DNA from: Cricetomys ansorgei
Lineage: Eukaryota; Chordata; Mammalia; Rodentia; Nesomyidae
Direction: 5' to 3'
Assembly: GCA_026225945.1 (NCBI GenBank)
Contig: JAMJFZ010001815.1
Span: 16,928,501 to 16,992,500 of the forward strand
DNA length: 64,000 bases
The position numbers and the translations under genes are program-made. The notes beneath the pieces are model-generated. The model saw only the letters and a list, made by a program, of their open reading frames with translations. It did no database searches and was not told where the DNA came from. Shown here piece after piece: positions 11,495 through 23,126 of this stretch. How positions within the stretch are numbered: position 1 is the stretch's first letter; the number at the start of each line of letters is the position of its first letter.

Positions 11495-12472
11495 TTATAT
11501 ATTTCTTGAAATTTTATTTTTCTTCTCTCATTCAATACATTGTGAACACAGATCCTGCTCCCTTCAATCCTCCCAGTTCCCTCTACCTCCCCTCTTCCTT
11601 AGACTCACCCCCACCCTCACCCTGCTTCCCCTCAGAATAGAGCATGCCTTCTAGGGTTACCAATCAAACAGGACATAACAGGATGCAACAGGAGGGCACA
11701 CGAGCTTTTCCAGGGCATCAAGGCTTGACTAGTCAACCCATCCAGAGCGAGAGGGGCCCAAGGGCAGAGTAAAGGGTAAGAGATATCCCCACCCCAACTC
11801 CAACTTTGAGGAGTTCCAGAGAAACACCAAGCCAAACAATATGAAGATATATATAGGGGGCCTCACTCAGACCCATGAAAGCTCTGTGATTGCCATTTCA
11901 GTCTTTGTGAGTCCCTATGAGTTCTGGTCAGTTGACTCCATGGGCCATGTTCTCCTGGTGTCCTCGACCTCTATTGTTCCCACAATCCCTCCTACCCCTC
12001 TTCTATGAGGTTTCGAGAACTCTGCCAGGTGCTTGGCCTTGGGCCTCTGCACCTGCTCCTATGGGATCCTCTTGATGACCTTTGGACCAAACACTCATGT
12101 ATCCTAGGTCTCCGGGCTAGCCAGTCTCCAGTTCCTGGTTATCCCTTCAGTGTCCTGCATGGGCTCCTTCTCTTGGTATAAGATTCTGCCCCTCTGTTGC
12201 TCCATCACAGCCTGCAGGCAGGACAGGATGTTTTTCAAAGCTTCTATGTTAGTATGTTTATACATGGATGTTTCGAGAGTTTAGTTGTCCCTCCTCAAAT
12301 TCCCTCCTATGTCTTGACTTCCCATCTCCGCTCCACTTAATTCTTCCTGACCCAAATTCCCCTGCATCCCTTTATAATACTGCATGTTGTTTCCTCTTCC
12401 CTGGCAGGCAATCTTTACCGGAATAGGTATGCTTTGATAACTGGTAGGAAAGGACAAAGTAATCTCCATCTA
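11495..12472 (-). mobile_element. Lx-type L1 3' UTR, antisense
   Basis: In antisense, this begins at the element's 3' end with CTCATTCAATACATTGTGAA and CCTCCCAGTTCCCTC, continues through TAACAGGATGCAACAGGAG, CCTCACTCAGACCCATGAAA, CTCCTGGTGTCCTCGACCTC and AGGTCTCCGGGCTAGCCAGT, and ends near the ORF2 boundary. The same family appears in the sense direction at 19661-20988. It is 5'-truncated and carries no coding function. Confidence 0.92.
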
Positions 12473-12474
12473 AA

Positions 12475-13590
12475 AATGTCTCATGATTGTCCATTTTTAT
12501 TTAAATATACCAATCTTCAAAGTATCTCCAATCTAGCACTGCTCAACAAGGAGGTAGGATCTCATGACTTTCACATCCTTCTTCTGTGTTCTTGAGCCCA
12601 GGAATTTCCTGCTTTTCTATTGGCAAAGTATTTTCAAAAGACAAGGAAAGATACTTTAAATCTAAAATCTATAGTGTGTTTTATTCTTTAAGTCTGTAAC
12701 AGTAGGGAAACAGTCCTTTAATGTCTTCATTTTCCTCCTTTGGGCTTTGGTTTCAAATATTGTAATTTCTCTAGAATCAAGGTCCACATTTAAAGGAAAG
12801 GTCAGTGTGTTTGCAGTGCCTGGTACATTCTTTACACTAAATATTGAAATATCTAAACAGCCATTTATGTACAATTCACTGAGAATAATAGTGTGCATTC
12901 TATTTACTGAACCAGTTTCTATTAATATTAATGAAGCATTGATTCTTTTCCCACAGAATTACACCTATTTGCAAGTGTTTTTTGACAGACCATTTAGTAT
13001 CTATCTTTCCGACAAAATTCTCATAATGAGGATTATATAAATTTAGTAATATAGGGCTATGGAATCAGAAACTGCATAAATATTTAGTGTTCAGGTGATT
13101 CATTCAAAGCTCAAATCCACTTTTACTTCATTCACAGAAACAGAAAACTCTACAGGAAATGCTATACCAAATGTGTTAGTCATATAAATTCTTCATAGCA
13201 ATGTTATCATCTTATTTTACCAGCACCTCTGCCCATGTTACCCCAGATAGCAATGCTCACAGTCACCCACTCAGAATGTTAGCCTCTTTATGTAACAGCC
13301 CTATCATAATATAGGCAGAGACAAGTGACTATGTATTTTTCCAGTTTATCTGAAGATGGTTACAAACAGTGATTCCATAAATTTCTCAAATAAAAACATC
13401 CAAATCAAGAGATACTACAATACTAAAAATTCCACTGTTTGGAGTAATTCCCATGGAAAACAATACTATCAGAATTTTCTTTTCTGAATTTTCAAAATTG
13501 CAAACATTAGCAGATGGAAGTTAGTATCCTTACTCTTTTTTTCCTTGATGGATGTATTAGATACCTTCGCATCATAGTGAGCAAAATACC
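12475..13590. other. No recognised feature
   Basis: The overlapping plus and minus frames at 12662-13040 (78-97 codons) have no supporting signals and are most likely chance. Confidence 0.4.
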
Positions 13591-13594
13591 TGAA

Positions 13595-13815
13595 TTAAAT
13601 GATGTTAAGAAGGAAGGATTTATTTGGACTCATCATTTCAGAAGGTTTATTCTGTGACTGTTGGATCCTATGTCTTTGGCAAGAACATCATGGCAGCAGG
13701 AGCACGTGTCAGAAGTTATATGTCACTACTTGGTATACAGACAGAAGTAACAAGCAGAGAAAGAAGCCATGGGCAAGATATCCTCAAGGGTCTGGCTCCA
13801 GTGAACTATTTATCT
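13595..13815 (+). repeat. Old interspersed repeat, proximal half (family unresolved)
   Basis: GGATTTATTTGGACTCATCA, GAACATCATGGCAGCAGGAG, GGGCAAGATATCCTCAAGGG and CTCCAGTGAACTA match the same mammalian/rodent family as 1100-1225. The two overlapping 79- and 86-codon frames here are by-products of the repeat. Confidence 0.6.
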
Positions 13816-14201
13816 ATCTTTTATGTCTCACCTCTCAAAATTTTCAGTTTTCCAAATAAATGAGTTTCTCACCTGGGAAAAAGTGTGAGCCTATGGGAAA
13901 TATTTCCTATGTGTACCATAATAGTGGCAATATTACTGCTCTTTCACTTGTGGACTGGATTTGTCATTAAAATCCAGATGGTAAGTGGAGCTTTGTTACA
14001 TGCACTCAGGCTCACATGCCTCTTATAAGCGTTCAGACTGTAAAAGAATATAAGTAAAAAAAAATACGTAATTGCTATAGTTGTGTAATGGTAATTTCAT
14101 CATATTATCCATTTACAATGAGTCTCCCCTATCCTTTGTCTCTCAATTCCTGGTTCCTTTCTCCCCTACCCCAAATATTGAGGCTTTTACTTTCATGTTT
14201 T

Positions 14202-14330
14202 ACACACACACACACAAACCCATACATTACAGACACATATACATATATAAAACCATTTGTATATATGTATATTTACAGATACACACACATTCACACACAC
14301 ACACACACACATATATATCACATGTGTGTA
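14202..14330. repeat. (CA)n / (TA)n tract inside the L1 3' end
   Basis: CA arrays at 14202-14216 and 14281-14311 are separated by TA/TATG words. L1 3' UTRs commonly carry such a segment. Confidence 0.93.
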
Positions 14331-14516
14331 TTCTTCATTATGTTCATTATATTTAGATGAATATCTGGCTGGTTCTATGTGTTGGCTATTGTAAACAAGT
14401 CAGCCATATTAGAAAAATATGATATTTGTCTGAGATACACTCAATTTGCTTAAGAGAATAATCTTTTGTCTCATTTGTTTTCCTGAGAATAACATACTTT
14501 TACTCTTTTTAATAAT

Positions 14517-14574
14517 CTAAATCTAAATAAATTTAATTTTTAAAATAAATTTAAAAATATAAATTTAAATAAAA
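14517..14574. repeat. A/T-only low-complexity block
   Basis: AAATTTAA and TAAATTTA words on both strands, partly palindromic. Confidence 0.8.
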
Positions 14575-15476
14575 CTAGATATTCCATATTTGCTTCTATT
14601 AATCTACCTGTTATAGTCATCTAGCTTGGTTAATGTCTAAGCTATTATAAATAGCACAGCAATATCCCCGGGTATGCAAGTATTCTTCTGGTTAATGACT
14701 TAGGTTCTCACAGATAAATACTCAGCTGTGATATCTGGATAATATCATGGCTTTGAGGAACTTAGTTTATGTTGTTTAATTTTCTGAGTTTTATGCATTC
14801 TAGATATTGGTTTCATGTCAGGTGCATGGTTAGTATATATTTTTTTCTTGTGTAGGTCTGTCTTTGGTGATTATTTAACACAGAATCTTTAAATTTCATT
14901 TAACACAATTTGTCAGTTTCTGAAATTATTTTCTGAGTTACTGGTGTCAGCTTCAAGGAGATTTCTCTTAATATGTTTAGATCTTACCTCTTCACTTCAA
15001 AGATCTAGATTAAACAATCAGATAATAGATCTTGTTTGAGTTGATTTTTGTGTAAGGCGAGTGATACCAGGTCTTTCCAGAGCCATTCACTTCTTTAATG
15101 TATATTTTTGTCATATTCATAAAATTAGGTAGCTTCATCTACGTGAGCTTATTTCTGGGCCTTCTATCCTATACATTAGCCTAGATATTTTTTTTTCCAG
15201 TAATATCTTCTTTTTCTTACAGTGGCTCTGTTGCATGCTTTGAGATCAGGTGTGGAAATAATTCTTGCATTACTCAGTTTATTTAGGCCTGTCATGGCTT
15301 TTGTGGTGTTTGGCGCTTCTTTATAAACTTCAGGATATTTTTTTTCTATATTGCTGTGAAAAAAATGTTATTGGAATCTTGATGAAGACTGAACTGGATC
15401 TATAGATTGCTTTGGTAATGTAACCATGTTCAAAATATTAATTCTACCAATCCATGACCAGGAAGGTCTTTCCTTC

Positions 15477-15775
15477 CTGTGAGTCGATGACTACAAAACT
15501 TAAGAGAAGCATGAGTCAGGGGGCGGTCTCGTTCAATGCAGGTTTTGGGGTGCCTTTTATGGGGTACATGCTGGGGCGTGGTCTGGCCACTGGTTGAGAC
15601 AATAAGCAATTCTGCCAATCACAGCGGGTCCTCTGGAGGGGGCTAGGTCTTGGGCAGACTCCTGGTCTGTCGATGTAGGAGGGCGGGGCCGTGCTCTGTT
15701 TGCTCTTAGAACAAATGGCAATTAGTGCCTTCCTATCTCTCTGCTGGGAGGGTTGACCTGTTCCACGGGGTTTCA
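15477..15775 (-). mobile_element. GC-rich LTR-like segment
   Basis: This is the most GC- and CpG-rich segment of the window. Read on the minus strand it has ATTGG (an inverted CCAAT box) about 60 bp upstream of a TATA-like CATAAAAGG, then the strongly polar text CGAGACCGCCCCCTGACTCA, which suggests a retroviral U3-R promoter. No AATAAA signal is evident, so it may be a partial LTR. Family not assigned. Confidence 0.4.
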
Positions 15776-15876
15776 CAAAAAGCTACTGAGTAGTGGGTAC
15801 ACTTACATTCATTCCATGTTCTTGCCTATGGACTAGCTTGACTAGCTGCTTGGTAAGTCCCTATCTGACTGCCCCA

Positions 15877-15967
15877 CAATGGACTGTAACCTGGAACTAC
15901 AATCAGAATAAAGCCTTTCTCTCTCAGAGGTGCTTTTCTCACAGTATTTTATCACAGTAACAGAAAC
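15877..15967 (-). repeat. Interspersed repeat head (same family as 18814-19188), antisense
   Basis: GGTGCTTTTCTCACAGTATT and TTATCACAGTAACAGAAAC are the reverse complement of the start of the unit at 18814. Confidence 0.75.
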
Positions 15968-16080
15968 AAAACTGGATCACCATCTCTTACATGTGCTCAC
16001 TGACCGCTTTAGTCTGAAATGCCAAGGATAGGTTCTTGGAGCTTGCTGGTACCCTCAGAGCACATGGTAAAGAAGCCCCT

Positions 16081-17400
16081 AGGAAGGTCTTTCCTTCTTC
16101 CTATGCTGTATTCAATCACTTTCTTCAAAGTTTTAAAAATTTCTCACTGTAGTATTCTGTCACATAGAAGATTTACTACTAGAATGTATTAGGCTATTAT
16201 GAATGGAATTTATTTAAAAATTCTTTCCTTGCAAAATCTGTATTGGTATATTGCAGATGATTTTTGTATATTCTTGTTGTTGCTCTTGGGATTATGACGA
16301 CGATGGTGATGATGATGAGAATGATAATGACGACAACTACTGGTATACCCTACTTTCTGAAAAACTTTATCAAATCTAAAAGTTTCGTGGTAAAGTTCTA
16401 GGGTCTTTTAAGGATCATAGCATCCTGAAGTAGGAATAATTTGACTTTGTTTTCCCTTTCCTATTTCAATTTCTTTTACTTCTTACTCTTGCTTTACTGC
16501 TAAAGTTAATATTTCAAACGCGGCGTCTAACCAAACTAGAGATAATGGACACAGTTGTGCCATTTTTTATTTCGGGGAAATTATTCTTCCCTATTATGAA
16601 GTTGGTTTCTAATACACCAATTATTACTGTAAAATATTTTTCAGTTATTCATTTCCCTTCAAGGATTTTATAAGCGAAGAGACACTACATTTATCAGGCG
16701 TTCTTTCTGCATCTATTAAGATGATCATGTGTTTTCTACTCTTGAATCTATTTAAAAGCTGCATAATATTTATTTATTTGCATAGCATGGACCATCCTTG
16801 AATCTCTAGAATTAAACCAATTTTTTCACGGCATGTGACCATTTTGAATATTGTCTGCATTCTTGTTACAGGTTTTGGAAAACTTTTGCATCTGTGTTTC
16901 CCAGGGAAATTCATCTGTAATTTGATTTTTACCCCTTTGGCTATCTGCTTTTCTATTAGGATGATAATGCTAGTTTCATGGAGTAAGTTTTGTTTTAGTT
17001 TGTACAGAAGAGTTTGGGGGCATTGCCATTAGCTCTTATTTTGAAGTTTGGTGGAATTTGCCAGTGAATTGCTCTTGCCATTGGCTTGTCTTACTTGGGA
17101 AAGATATATTAATATTTTAGTATCATGGATTAAGATGGATATGTCGATATTTTTGTTGTACTGATTCAGTTTTGTAGACTTGTTTTGTCTAGGAATTTAT
17201 CAATTTCTTCTCTTGTAAAATTTTCTTTCTCTTGTTAAATGTAAAACTTTAAAGTTTTACCTAGTAATAGCCACGTTTCCACACTTTTCTCTTACCCTAT
17301 TATTACTCTTTGGAGATTGATGTTGATGCTCTTCCTTGTTTTCTGACTTTTGCACATAAATTTTTGCTGTTATGTTGACTCTCCTTTAAGATATTAAGAC
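16081..17400 (-). mobile_element. L1 ORF2 remnant, antisense (distal part)
   Basis: This continues the element at 14080-15459. Landmarks of antisense ORF2 reverse-transcriptase/endonuclease region are GCATCTGTGTTTCCCAGGGA, AATGCTAGTTTCATGGAGTA, GCCATTAGCTCTTATTTTGA, GTTTGGTGGAATTTGCCAGT and AGGAATTTATCAATTTCTTC. The coding frame is lost. Confidence 0.87.
16291..16337. repeat. Imperfect (GAT/GAC)n tract
   Basis: GACGACGATGGTGATGATGA and related triplets within the L1 remnant; a local expansion not present in L1 consensus as I remember it. Confidence 0.8.
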
Positions 17401-17404
17401 AGTT

Positions 17405-18813
17405 TCTTTCGCTCCATCTTCCTGGGTAGTACCTTGCTAAAATTTTAAAATCAAAGGGAAAGGTTTATCTGCTTGTTGATTATGCACCAGTGATCAACAG
17501 ATTTAGTGCTAAACACAGATTTGAGTTCAATGTCTGGATTTTCAGTAAAAGGATACAGTCTCTCTTACTTATTAAGAAACTAAATAATCAGAAACTGTCA
17601 AAAAGAAAGATTTCCCAATAACTGGATGAATTGAACTCTTCCCCAAGTTGTTTCACACTTGACATCTGAAAAGGATAAGATTGTTGCACATGGTTTCTGA
17701 AGGGTTCTTCTGTCACTGGAATTTAGCAATTTTGCAATCCTGTGATCTCAAAAGGAACTAGAATGATTGTAGTAGTGTTTCTGGACGGCAGCTATGTTCA
17801 CTATTATGTAACCAATGCTGGAATGGTATTTCTGAAAGATGTTTGAACGAAGTTGATTGTGAAAGGATATGAAGTGTCAAGACTAGACAAAAAAAAGTGA
17901 CAGAAGTCTCATGTGCTTTTACAGGAAAAAGAATTGAAGTTCAGTAACTTATAGAAGCAGGAATGAATGACAAGTAAGTTGATAACTATGCATTTGAGCA
18001 GATTCTTGTTGACTAGGCAATATTCTGTTGACTAATAAAACATCAAAAGCTAGAATGAGAAGTCTTAAGATAAAATAGCATGCATGAATGAAGCTGTTGG
18101 CATTATTAACATGCTGACCTACAAATTCTACAGTCTCCAGAAGAAGCATGTAGTACAGCGAAAACAATCTTGGGATAACTGTGGCTAGAGTATACTCAAT
18201 CACAAAACAAAACAACAGCCAAGTAAGAAATGCTGACAGGTTTCATTATTAATATAACCTAGACAAGAAACACTCTATTGGACAATGTTAAGAAAGAAGA
18301 GGCATAAGAGACAGAAGATGCCCAAGTTCCGGGTTAACTTATAGCTTCTCAGTACTCCTTTCTCCATACCACAATAAAGAGATAGTTTTATGTCTTTTTC
18401 AGTTTATATAATCATGCATATAGTGCTAACATATAGCTGAACTTTGTGTGCCACATTCTGTTTAGGCCAGCTTTTATCTCATGTAGATGAATTAGCTAAT
18501 TTGTGTGTGCATTTTGCCTCTCCTTCTACCATAGACTTGCATTACTGTTCACATTTCCAAAGGTCATTTTCACTTATAACCTTACATTTTCTCCAGACTT
18601 ACACATCATTAGCCAGCTTGGCACTTAATCTATACACGTCGCTAGTGACAATATTAACCTCTTTTGTACTAAAAACTGTGTTCCCTTAATCATAGTTTTA
18701 CTACATACCATTGGCAGGGACCTTACACTGAGTAGTTGTAATTGTAACTGCCTAGTCCTGCGTAATTGTACTAGTTCATACTATTTCAGAATGGCAAATG
18801 ATGATAACACCAT
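17405..18813. other. No recognised feature
   Basis: About 1.4 kb with somewhat mixed composition, including an A8 tract at 17890. I considered a processed pseudogene but could not identify a parent protein in any frame. Confidence 0.35.
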
Positions 18814-19188
18814 GTCTTAGTTCTATTACTGTGATAAAATATGACCAAAAGCAATTTGAGGAGGAAAGGGTCTATTTTATCTTACACTTCCAGGTAACAG
18901 TCTGTCACTGAAGAAGTCATTGTATAAACTCAAGATAGTAACCTAGAGTCAAGAAATGGAGAAACAGTGCTTCCTGACCTGCATGTATGGCTTGCTCAGA
19001 CTACTTTATTATACAATTCAGGACTAATTGCTCAGGATTGGCATTGTCCATTTTGGGCTGGGATCTTCTATATCAAACATTGATTAAGAAAATGCACCAT
19101 TGGCTTGTTTACAGACCAATCTTTTGGGGGTATTTTCTCAGTTGAGCCTCCTTCTCAAATCGCTCTAGCTATTGTCAAGTTGATATAT
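18814..19188 (+). repeat. Near full-length rodent interspersed repeat (family unresolved)
   Basis: It starts GTCTTAGTTCTATTACTGTG, continues GATAAAATATGACCAAAAGC and AATTTGAGGAGGAAAGGGTC, passes GGCTTGCTCAGACTACTTTA and GGCTTGTTTACAGACCAATC, and ends TTGTCAAGTTGATAT. This is a very common murine non-coding repeat; I recall it but will not commit to a family name. A 99-codon frame at 19105-19404 starts inside it and is not a gene. Confidence 0.8.
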
Positions 19189-19660
19189 GAGGCAGATGAA
19201 CATTTTCTTATTCTAAGCTCAATGGTGTCAATTTTTAATCAGAGCATAAATGCAACTACATCACCTGGAAATACAATTATGTACCTACCTGGTTTTAAAT
19301 GTTCCAAATTGCATGTTGTACTTATCATCTACTTAAGACGTTCTTGGATGCAGTTTTATATATTCTGCTATTTGTGTAGTCTCTTTGTGGTTCCTTATAT
19401 TTGATATGTTTTTTTGTTTTACACAGCTAGTATCATACAGACTATGTATTTAATAATCTTCCTAGAGTTTTCAGCCCATATTTTTAAGATATTCAAGGGA
19501 TCATAATGGTGTGTCATTTTCAATTAACTATTCTGAAAGGAGATGAGTTCTATCTTTTCTGTAGAGACACTCAGAGCACAATTTAGAAGGTGCCAAAAAT
19601 AATTAAGATAAATTAATCTATTAGCTGTTAAATAAATGATAAGCTACAATTCATAGACCC

Positions 19661-20988
19661 ATATTGGTGAGGTAAAGAGGAGGGCTCTAGGAAACACTTA
19701 TGTATCTCCCTGAGAAGGGTAAATAGAATAGATTTTGTGGATGAACTGGGAGCCAGTCAGGAGGGGAGCAGGAGAGATCAAGTTGGATAACAGAGGTAGG
19801 GATAGAGTGCAGAGAAAGACTGCTGGGGTTAGAGAACAATTTGGGGGACAAAGTGGAAACCTAGTACAGTGGAAATTTCCTGGATTCTATGAACATAATT
19901 CTAGTGAGGACTCCTAGTAATGGAGGATACTGAGTTTGAACTCTTCATCTCTGATAACCAGGCAAGGCTCCCAATGGCAGGACTGGGTTGCATGCGGTTG
20001 TTGGTGGAGAGGTTCTGTTGAGATCCCCAAGCAACCAGTCTGATGTTCAGAGACACATTTGTTCCCTGCAAACATCCACAGAGCTCATAGAACATGGAAA
20101 GGTTAAGGTGGTGCCTGCTTGAAACCTTTACCCCTATGTTCTAGTCTCTTTGGTGCAAAAAGGTACTCTGCTGGCTACAGAAAGAGAATTATGGACACCA
20201 ACCCAGCCACAAAACCTTTGACCTACAATCTGTCCTGCCTGCAAGATGTGCTGGGGTTATGGTGGAGCAGAACTTGTGTGAGTGGTCAACCAATGTCTGA
20301 TTTAATTTGAGGCCCCTCCACAAGAGGGAGCTCGTGTCTGTCACTGCTTAGTTGGCCAGAAATCAGAGCCAGGATAGCCCAGAGCTTTAGGGTAGAATCA
20401 AATAAAACTGGTCTAAAAAAAAAAAAAAAAAAAAAAAATCAGGAGAGACTGCAAAGAACTACAGAAAGACATTATTATGGAAGTCTAAATTGGAGGTCTC
20501 CATTGGGTCCCTAACCTCATATCTTGGAGAATCCCTTGAAAGAGGAGGAGGAAAGATTGTAGGAATCCGGGAGGGAGGAGAATAGACTTGTGCAGGGCTC
20601 ATACCGGCTCACTGAGACTGAAGCAGCAATCATGGGGCCTGCAGGGGTTTTCACCAGGTCCTCTGCATGTATGTATTGGCTGTTTATTTGGAACTTCTAG
20701 GTGTGGGGAGGGGTGTACCCTTGACTTTTTGCCTGCTCTTGGGACTCTTTTCCTACTGTTGGTTGCCTTGTGCAGTCTCATGTGAAGGCTTTTGCTTTGT
20801 CGTATTGTATTTTGTTTTGTTGTGGTTAGTTGTTGTCTTTTGGAGGTCTGCTTTTTTTTTTCTGAAAGGAGGAGAGTGCATCTGGAGGAAAGGGGAGGTG
20901 GAGAGGAGTTCGGAGGAATGGAGGAAGGGGAAACTGTGGTCGAGTGTATTATATGAGAGAAAGATTTGTTTTTAATAAAACAAAACAA
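19661..20988 (+). mobile_element. Lx-type L1 3' UTR, sense
   Basis: A 5'-truncated L1 with about 1.3 kb of 3' UTR. Landmarks are TTGTGGATGAACTGGGAGCC, GGACTCCTAGTAATGGAGG, CATAGAACATGGAAAGG, AATTATGGACACCAACCCAG, CTGTCCTGCCTGCAAGATGT, ACTGAGACTGAAGCAGCAA and GGGGAAACTGTGGTCG. It ends with AATAAAACAAAACAAAACAA, which serves as poly-A signal and tail. An internal A23 tract lies at 20416-20438. The minus-strand 129-codon and plus-strand 102-codon frames are inside this UTR and are not genes. Confidence 0.95.
20416..20438. repeat. A23 homopolymer inside the L1 3' UTR
   Basis: Directly downstream of a second AATAAA (CAAATAAAACTGGTC). L1 3' UTR sequence continues on both sides, so it is an expanded internal A tract rather than the end of the element. 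Confidence 0.9.
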
Positions 20989-21351
20989 AACAAAATGTCA
21001 AATATGAGTGAAATACAAATTTCCTGTAAGTTGGGGTAATAAAGAGTATAGTATAATCTGAAAAAAAATAGCCTAGGTATGTGTAAAGAATGCATTTTTA
21101 CTTTAAGTAAAATAAATTACAGTATAAATGTGACTATATAAACCAATGATATCTGAAAATGATTCCTTTTAGGTGTAGTTTCTAAACAAATAGTTTACTT
21201 AAATAATTTAAGTATCTATCCACTTGTCTAAAAAAAGACTCCATATAAATAGTGGTAGTTCTTAAAAGTATATTACTTAACATATTTAATAGGGAGTAAC
21301 TACTTCAAGTTATCAAAATGGGGAGATTAGTTTTGCCTCTTTTCAGCACAT

Positions 21352-21443
21352 ATATGATAAATATATATACACACACACATATATATATGCATGCATATGT
21401 GTATATATATATGTGTATATATATATTTCATATATATATATAA
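21352..21443. repeat. (TA/CA/TG)n tract
   Basis: Alternating TATA, ACAC and GTGT words, including GCATGCAT. Confidence 0.93.
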
Positions 21444-21714
21444 ACTTGCACACTGATGTGAGTAATCCAAAAGTGTTGCATCATTTTAATTTCTGCTTGA
21501 GTGAATTTCTTCATTTCCCAGCAGTATACAGGGAAAGTAAAGATCCTGAAAAGGGAGTGTTCCCCAGATTGGAAACTGAAGCTGCTATATTACTGCCTGG
21601 TATCCTGACTTTTATTTTAGGGAACCATTGATGTCATGTATGGGCCACGTTCAATGAAAGTGTTGTATTATTATATGCATAGAAAACAATTGTCCTCTGT
21701 CAATCATCTGTAGC

Positions 21715-21930
21715 TAGAATCTCAGAGGCGTCATAGACGTTCTGACTCATTTCCCTCCGGTGGGCTGTCTCTCCCTAATTAGTCACACACATTCAGCTCG
21801 CATCAGCAGCCTCGTTTTTATTGAGTAGAGCACAGTCAGAGACGCCAAGACCATGACAGGGTGGAGAAGGCACACTCCTACCACTGCAAGTACCACGCTG
21901 CCTGTTCAATTTCAGAAGTGTCAGGACAGT
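21715..21930 (-). other. GC-richer block with a minus-strand poly-A signal; possible LTR fragment
   Basis: This block has several CpGs in an AT-rich setting. On the minus strand it carries AATAAA (complement at 21817-21822) followed by about 100 bp resembling an R-U5 region. No TATA box or element borders can be defined. A 3' UTR fragment or unrelated sequence are alternatives. Confidence 0.25.
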
Positions 21931-22139
21931 GTGGGTTTGAGCTACTATAACTACACAGAGAATCTTAGAGACACCACCAGCATTCCTGATAGTGACAAGT
22001 AATTAACTTTATTTTCTTATTCAGTGTGAAATTGCATAAAATACCATATAGTAAGAGTGAAAAACTGCCTCATAAAAACATAATGGGATTTCATCATCAT
22101 ATTGTTTTTAACAATTAACAGTAGTTACACTGAAGACTT

Positions 22140-22215
22140 TGAGTTTAGTTTGGATTTGATGTCAGCTTCTTATCAACTATGTGACTTTAGGAAATATATG
22201 AATGCTTGTTTCTCA
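22140..22215 (+). repeat. Partial MIR (sense)
   Basis: GTCAGCTTCTTATCAACTAT and GTGACTTTAGG align with the MIR core around the 'tgtgaccttgggcaag' motif. Confidence 0.5.
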
Positions 22216-22400
22216 CCCCCTCAGGTAGCTAATAATTGTGTTATGACCCGAAGCTAATAAGCTCAATGTGGAGGTCTGGGGAACTCAGCAAACGTGACCA
22301 CTGACAGACCTGTTCCAAGCTGTAATATTTTCTGAACCTCATAACCTCAGACCCATAGTTTCTCATTCTGATTTTTTTTTAATTTTCTTTTTTTTTTTAA

Positions 22401-22515
22401 TTTTTTTTAGAGTTTTAAAACTACATGACATTATATATCTCCGGCTGGCCCGAAACTCACATCCTTCCCTTTTTCAGCTCCCAGAATTGCAACCGTGGAT
22501 CAACACATCTGGCTT
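22401..22515 (-). repeat. Diverged B1-type SINE, antisense
   Basis: A T-rich tail complement, then GGCTGGCCCGAAACTCACAT, AGCTCCCAGAATTGCA and CACATCTGGCTTT follow antisense B1 order. Heavily mutated, probably an early B1 (PB1-like). Confidence 0.6.
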
Positions 22516-23126
22516 TCTCATTTATAATATGTACTACTTTAAAATTCTGTGGCTTTTAACGTAAGTAGATTTTCCTAATGACAAATTTCACATGTGAGCT
22601 ATGGTAATTTATTTCTGAGCTGCCATTATTTTATTAATCTATAGTTCTGGGGGTTTTTTTGTATAAAGCATGCTGTTTGATTATTATAGATTTGTAGTAT
22701 GTTTGAAAATGTAGGAATGTGATGTTTCTAGCTTTTTATTCTTTCTAGAGACAATTTAAGACACACAAACTAATGCAATAGAAGAAAGATTAATTATTAA
22801 ACAAATCTAGGTATAAACTGTTAACAGATATTACTTAAGACTATCCTAAGAATATATGATGAAAATGAATAGTGTTCTCATCACATAATAGTGTAAAAAC
22901 TGGATGTTCATATGCAAAAGAATGAAATTGAACTCTTGCAGGAAAATAACTAAAATCAATGAAAACCTGGGACTTCAAACATTGATACACCAGTGAGGAA
23001 AATGGGGAAAGATTAATGACTTCATTCTGCACAAATGTTTCATGACTATGAAATCCAAAGTGAAGGTAACAACATCAACAACAACAAAAAACCTAATAAG
23101 TGAATGAATCACGCTGAAGTTTACCA

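Larger units (their letters stand above)
14080..15459 (-). mobile_element. L1 ORF2 remnant and 3' end, antisense (proximal part)
   Basis: Antisense L1 text runs from a 3' UTR-like CA/TA-rich segment (14200-14330) into the ORF2 C-terminal region. Landmarks include GGCTATTGTAAACAAG, TATTCTTCTGGTTAATGAC, GCCTAGATATTTTTTTTTCC, GTTATTGGAATCTTGATGAA, ATCTATAGATTGCTTTGGTA and ATTCTACCAATCCATGA. The frame is destroyed by many stops and indels. The same element resumes at 16081 after an insertion. Confidence 0.87.
15460..16097. mobile_element. Composite insertion with 17-bp target-site duplication
   Basis: AGGAAGGTCTTTCCTTC occurs at 15460-15476 and again at 16081-16097. L1 ORF2 antisense text reads up to the first copy and continues after the second, so the 604 bp between (15477-16080) were inserted. 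The insert joins a GC-rich LTR-like part (15477-15775) to a piece of an interspersed repeat (15877-15967) and unassigned sequence (15968-16080). A 17-bp duplication is the size made by L1 machinery, yet neither end has a poly-A or poly-T tail; LTR elements make 4-6 bp duplications. Confidence 0.8.

Noticed and set aside
13599..13863. Two overlapping 79- and 86-codon frames
   Set aside because: They fall inside an old interspersed repeat.
17405..18813. Processed pseudogene
   Set aside because: I looked for a decayed reading frame, A-tail and flanking duplication and could not support any of them.
20599..20988. 129-codon minus-strand frame
   Set aside because: It lies wholly within the Lx-type L1 3' UTR and is antisense to it.
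21980..22012. Splice acceptor (TTTATTTTCTTATTCAG)
   Set aside because: The pyrimidine tract and AG are good, but no open frame or exon-like sequence follows.
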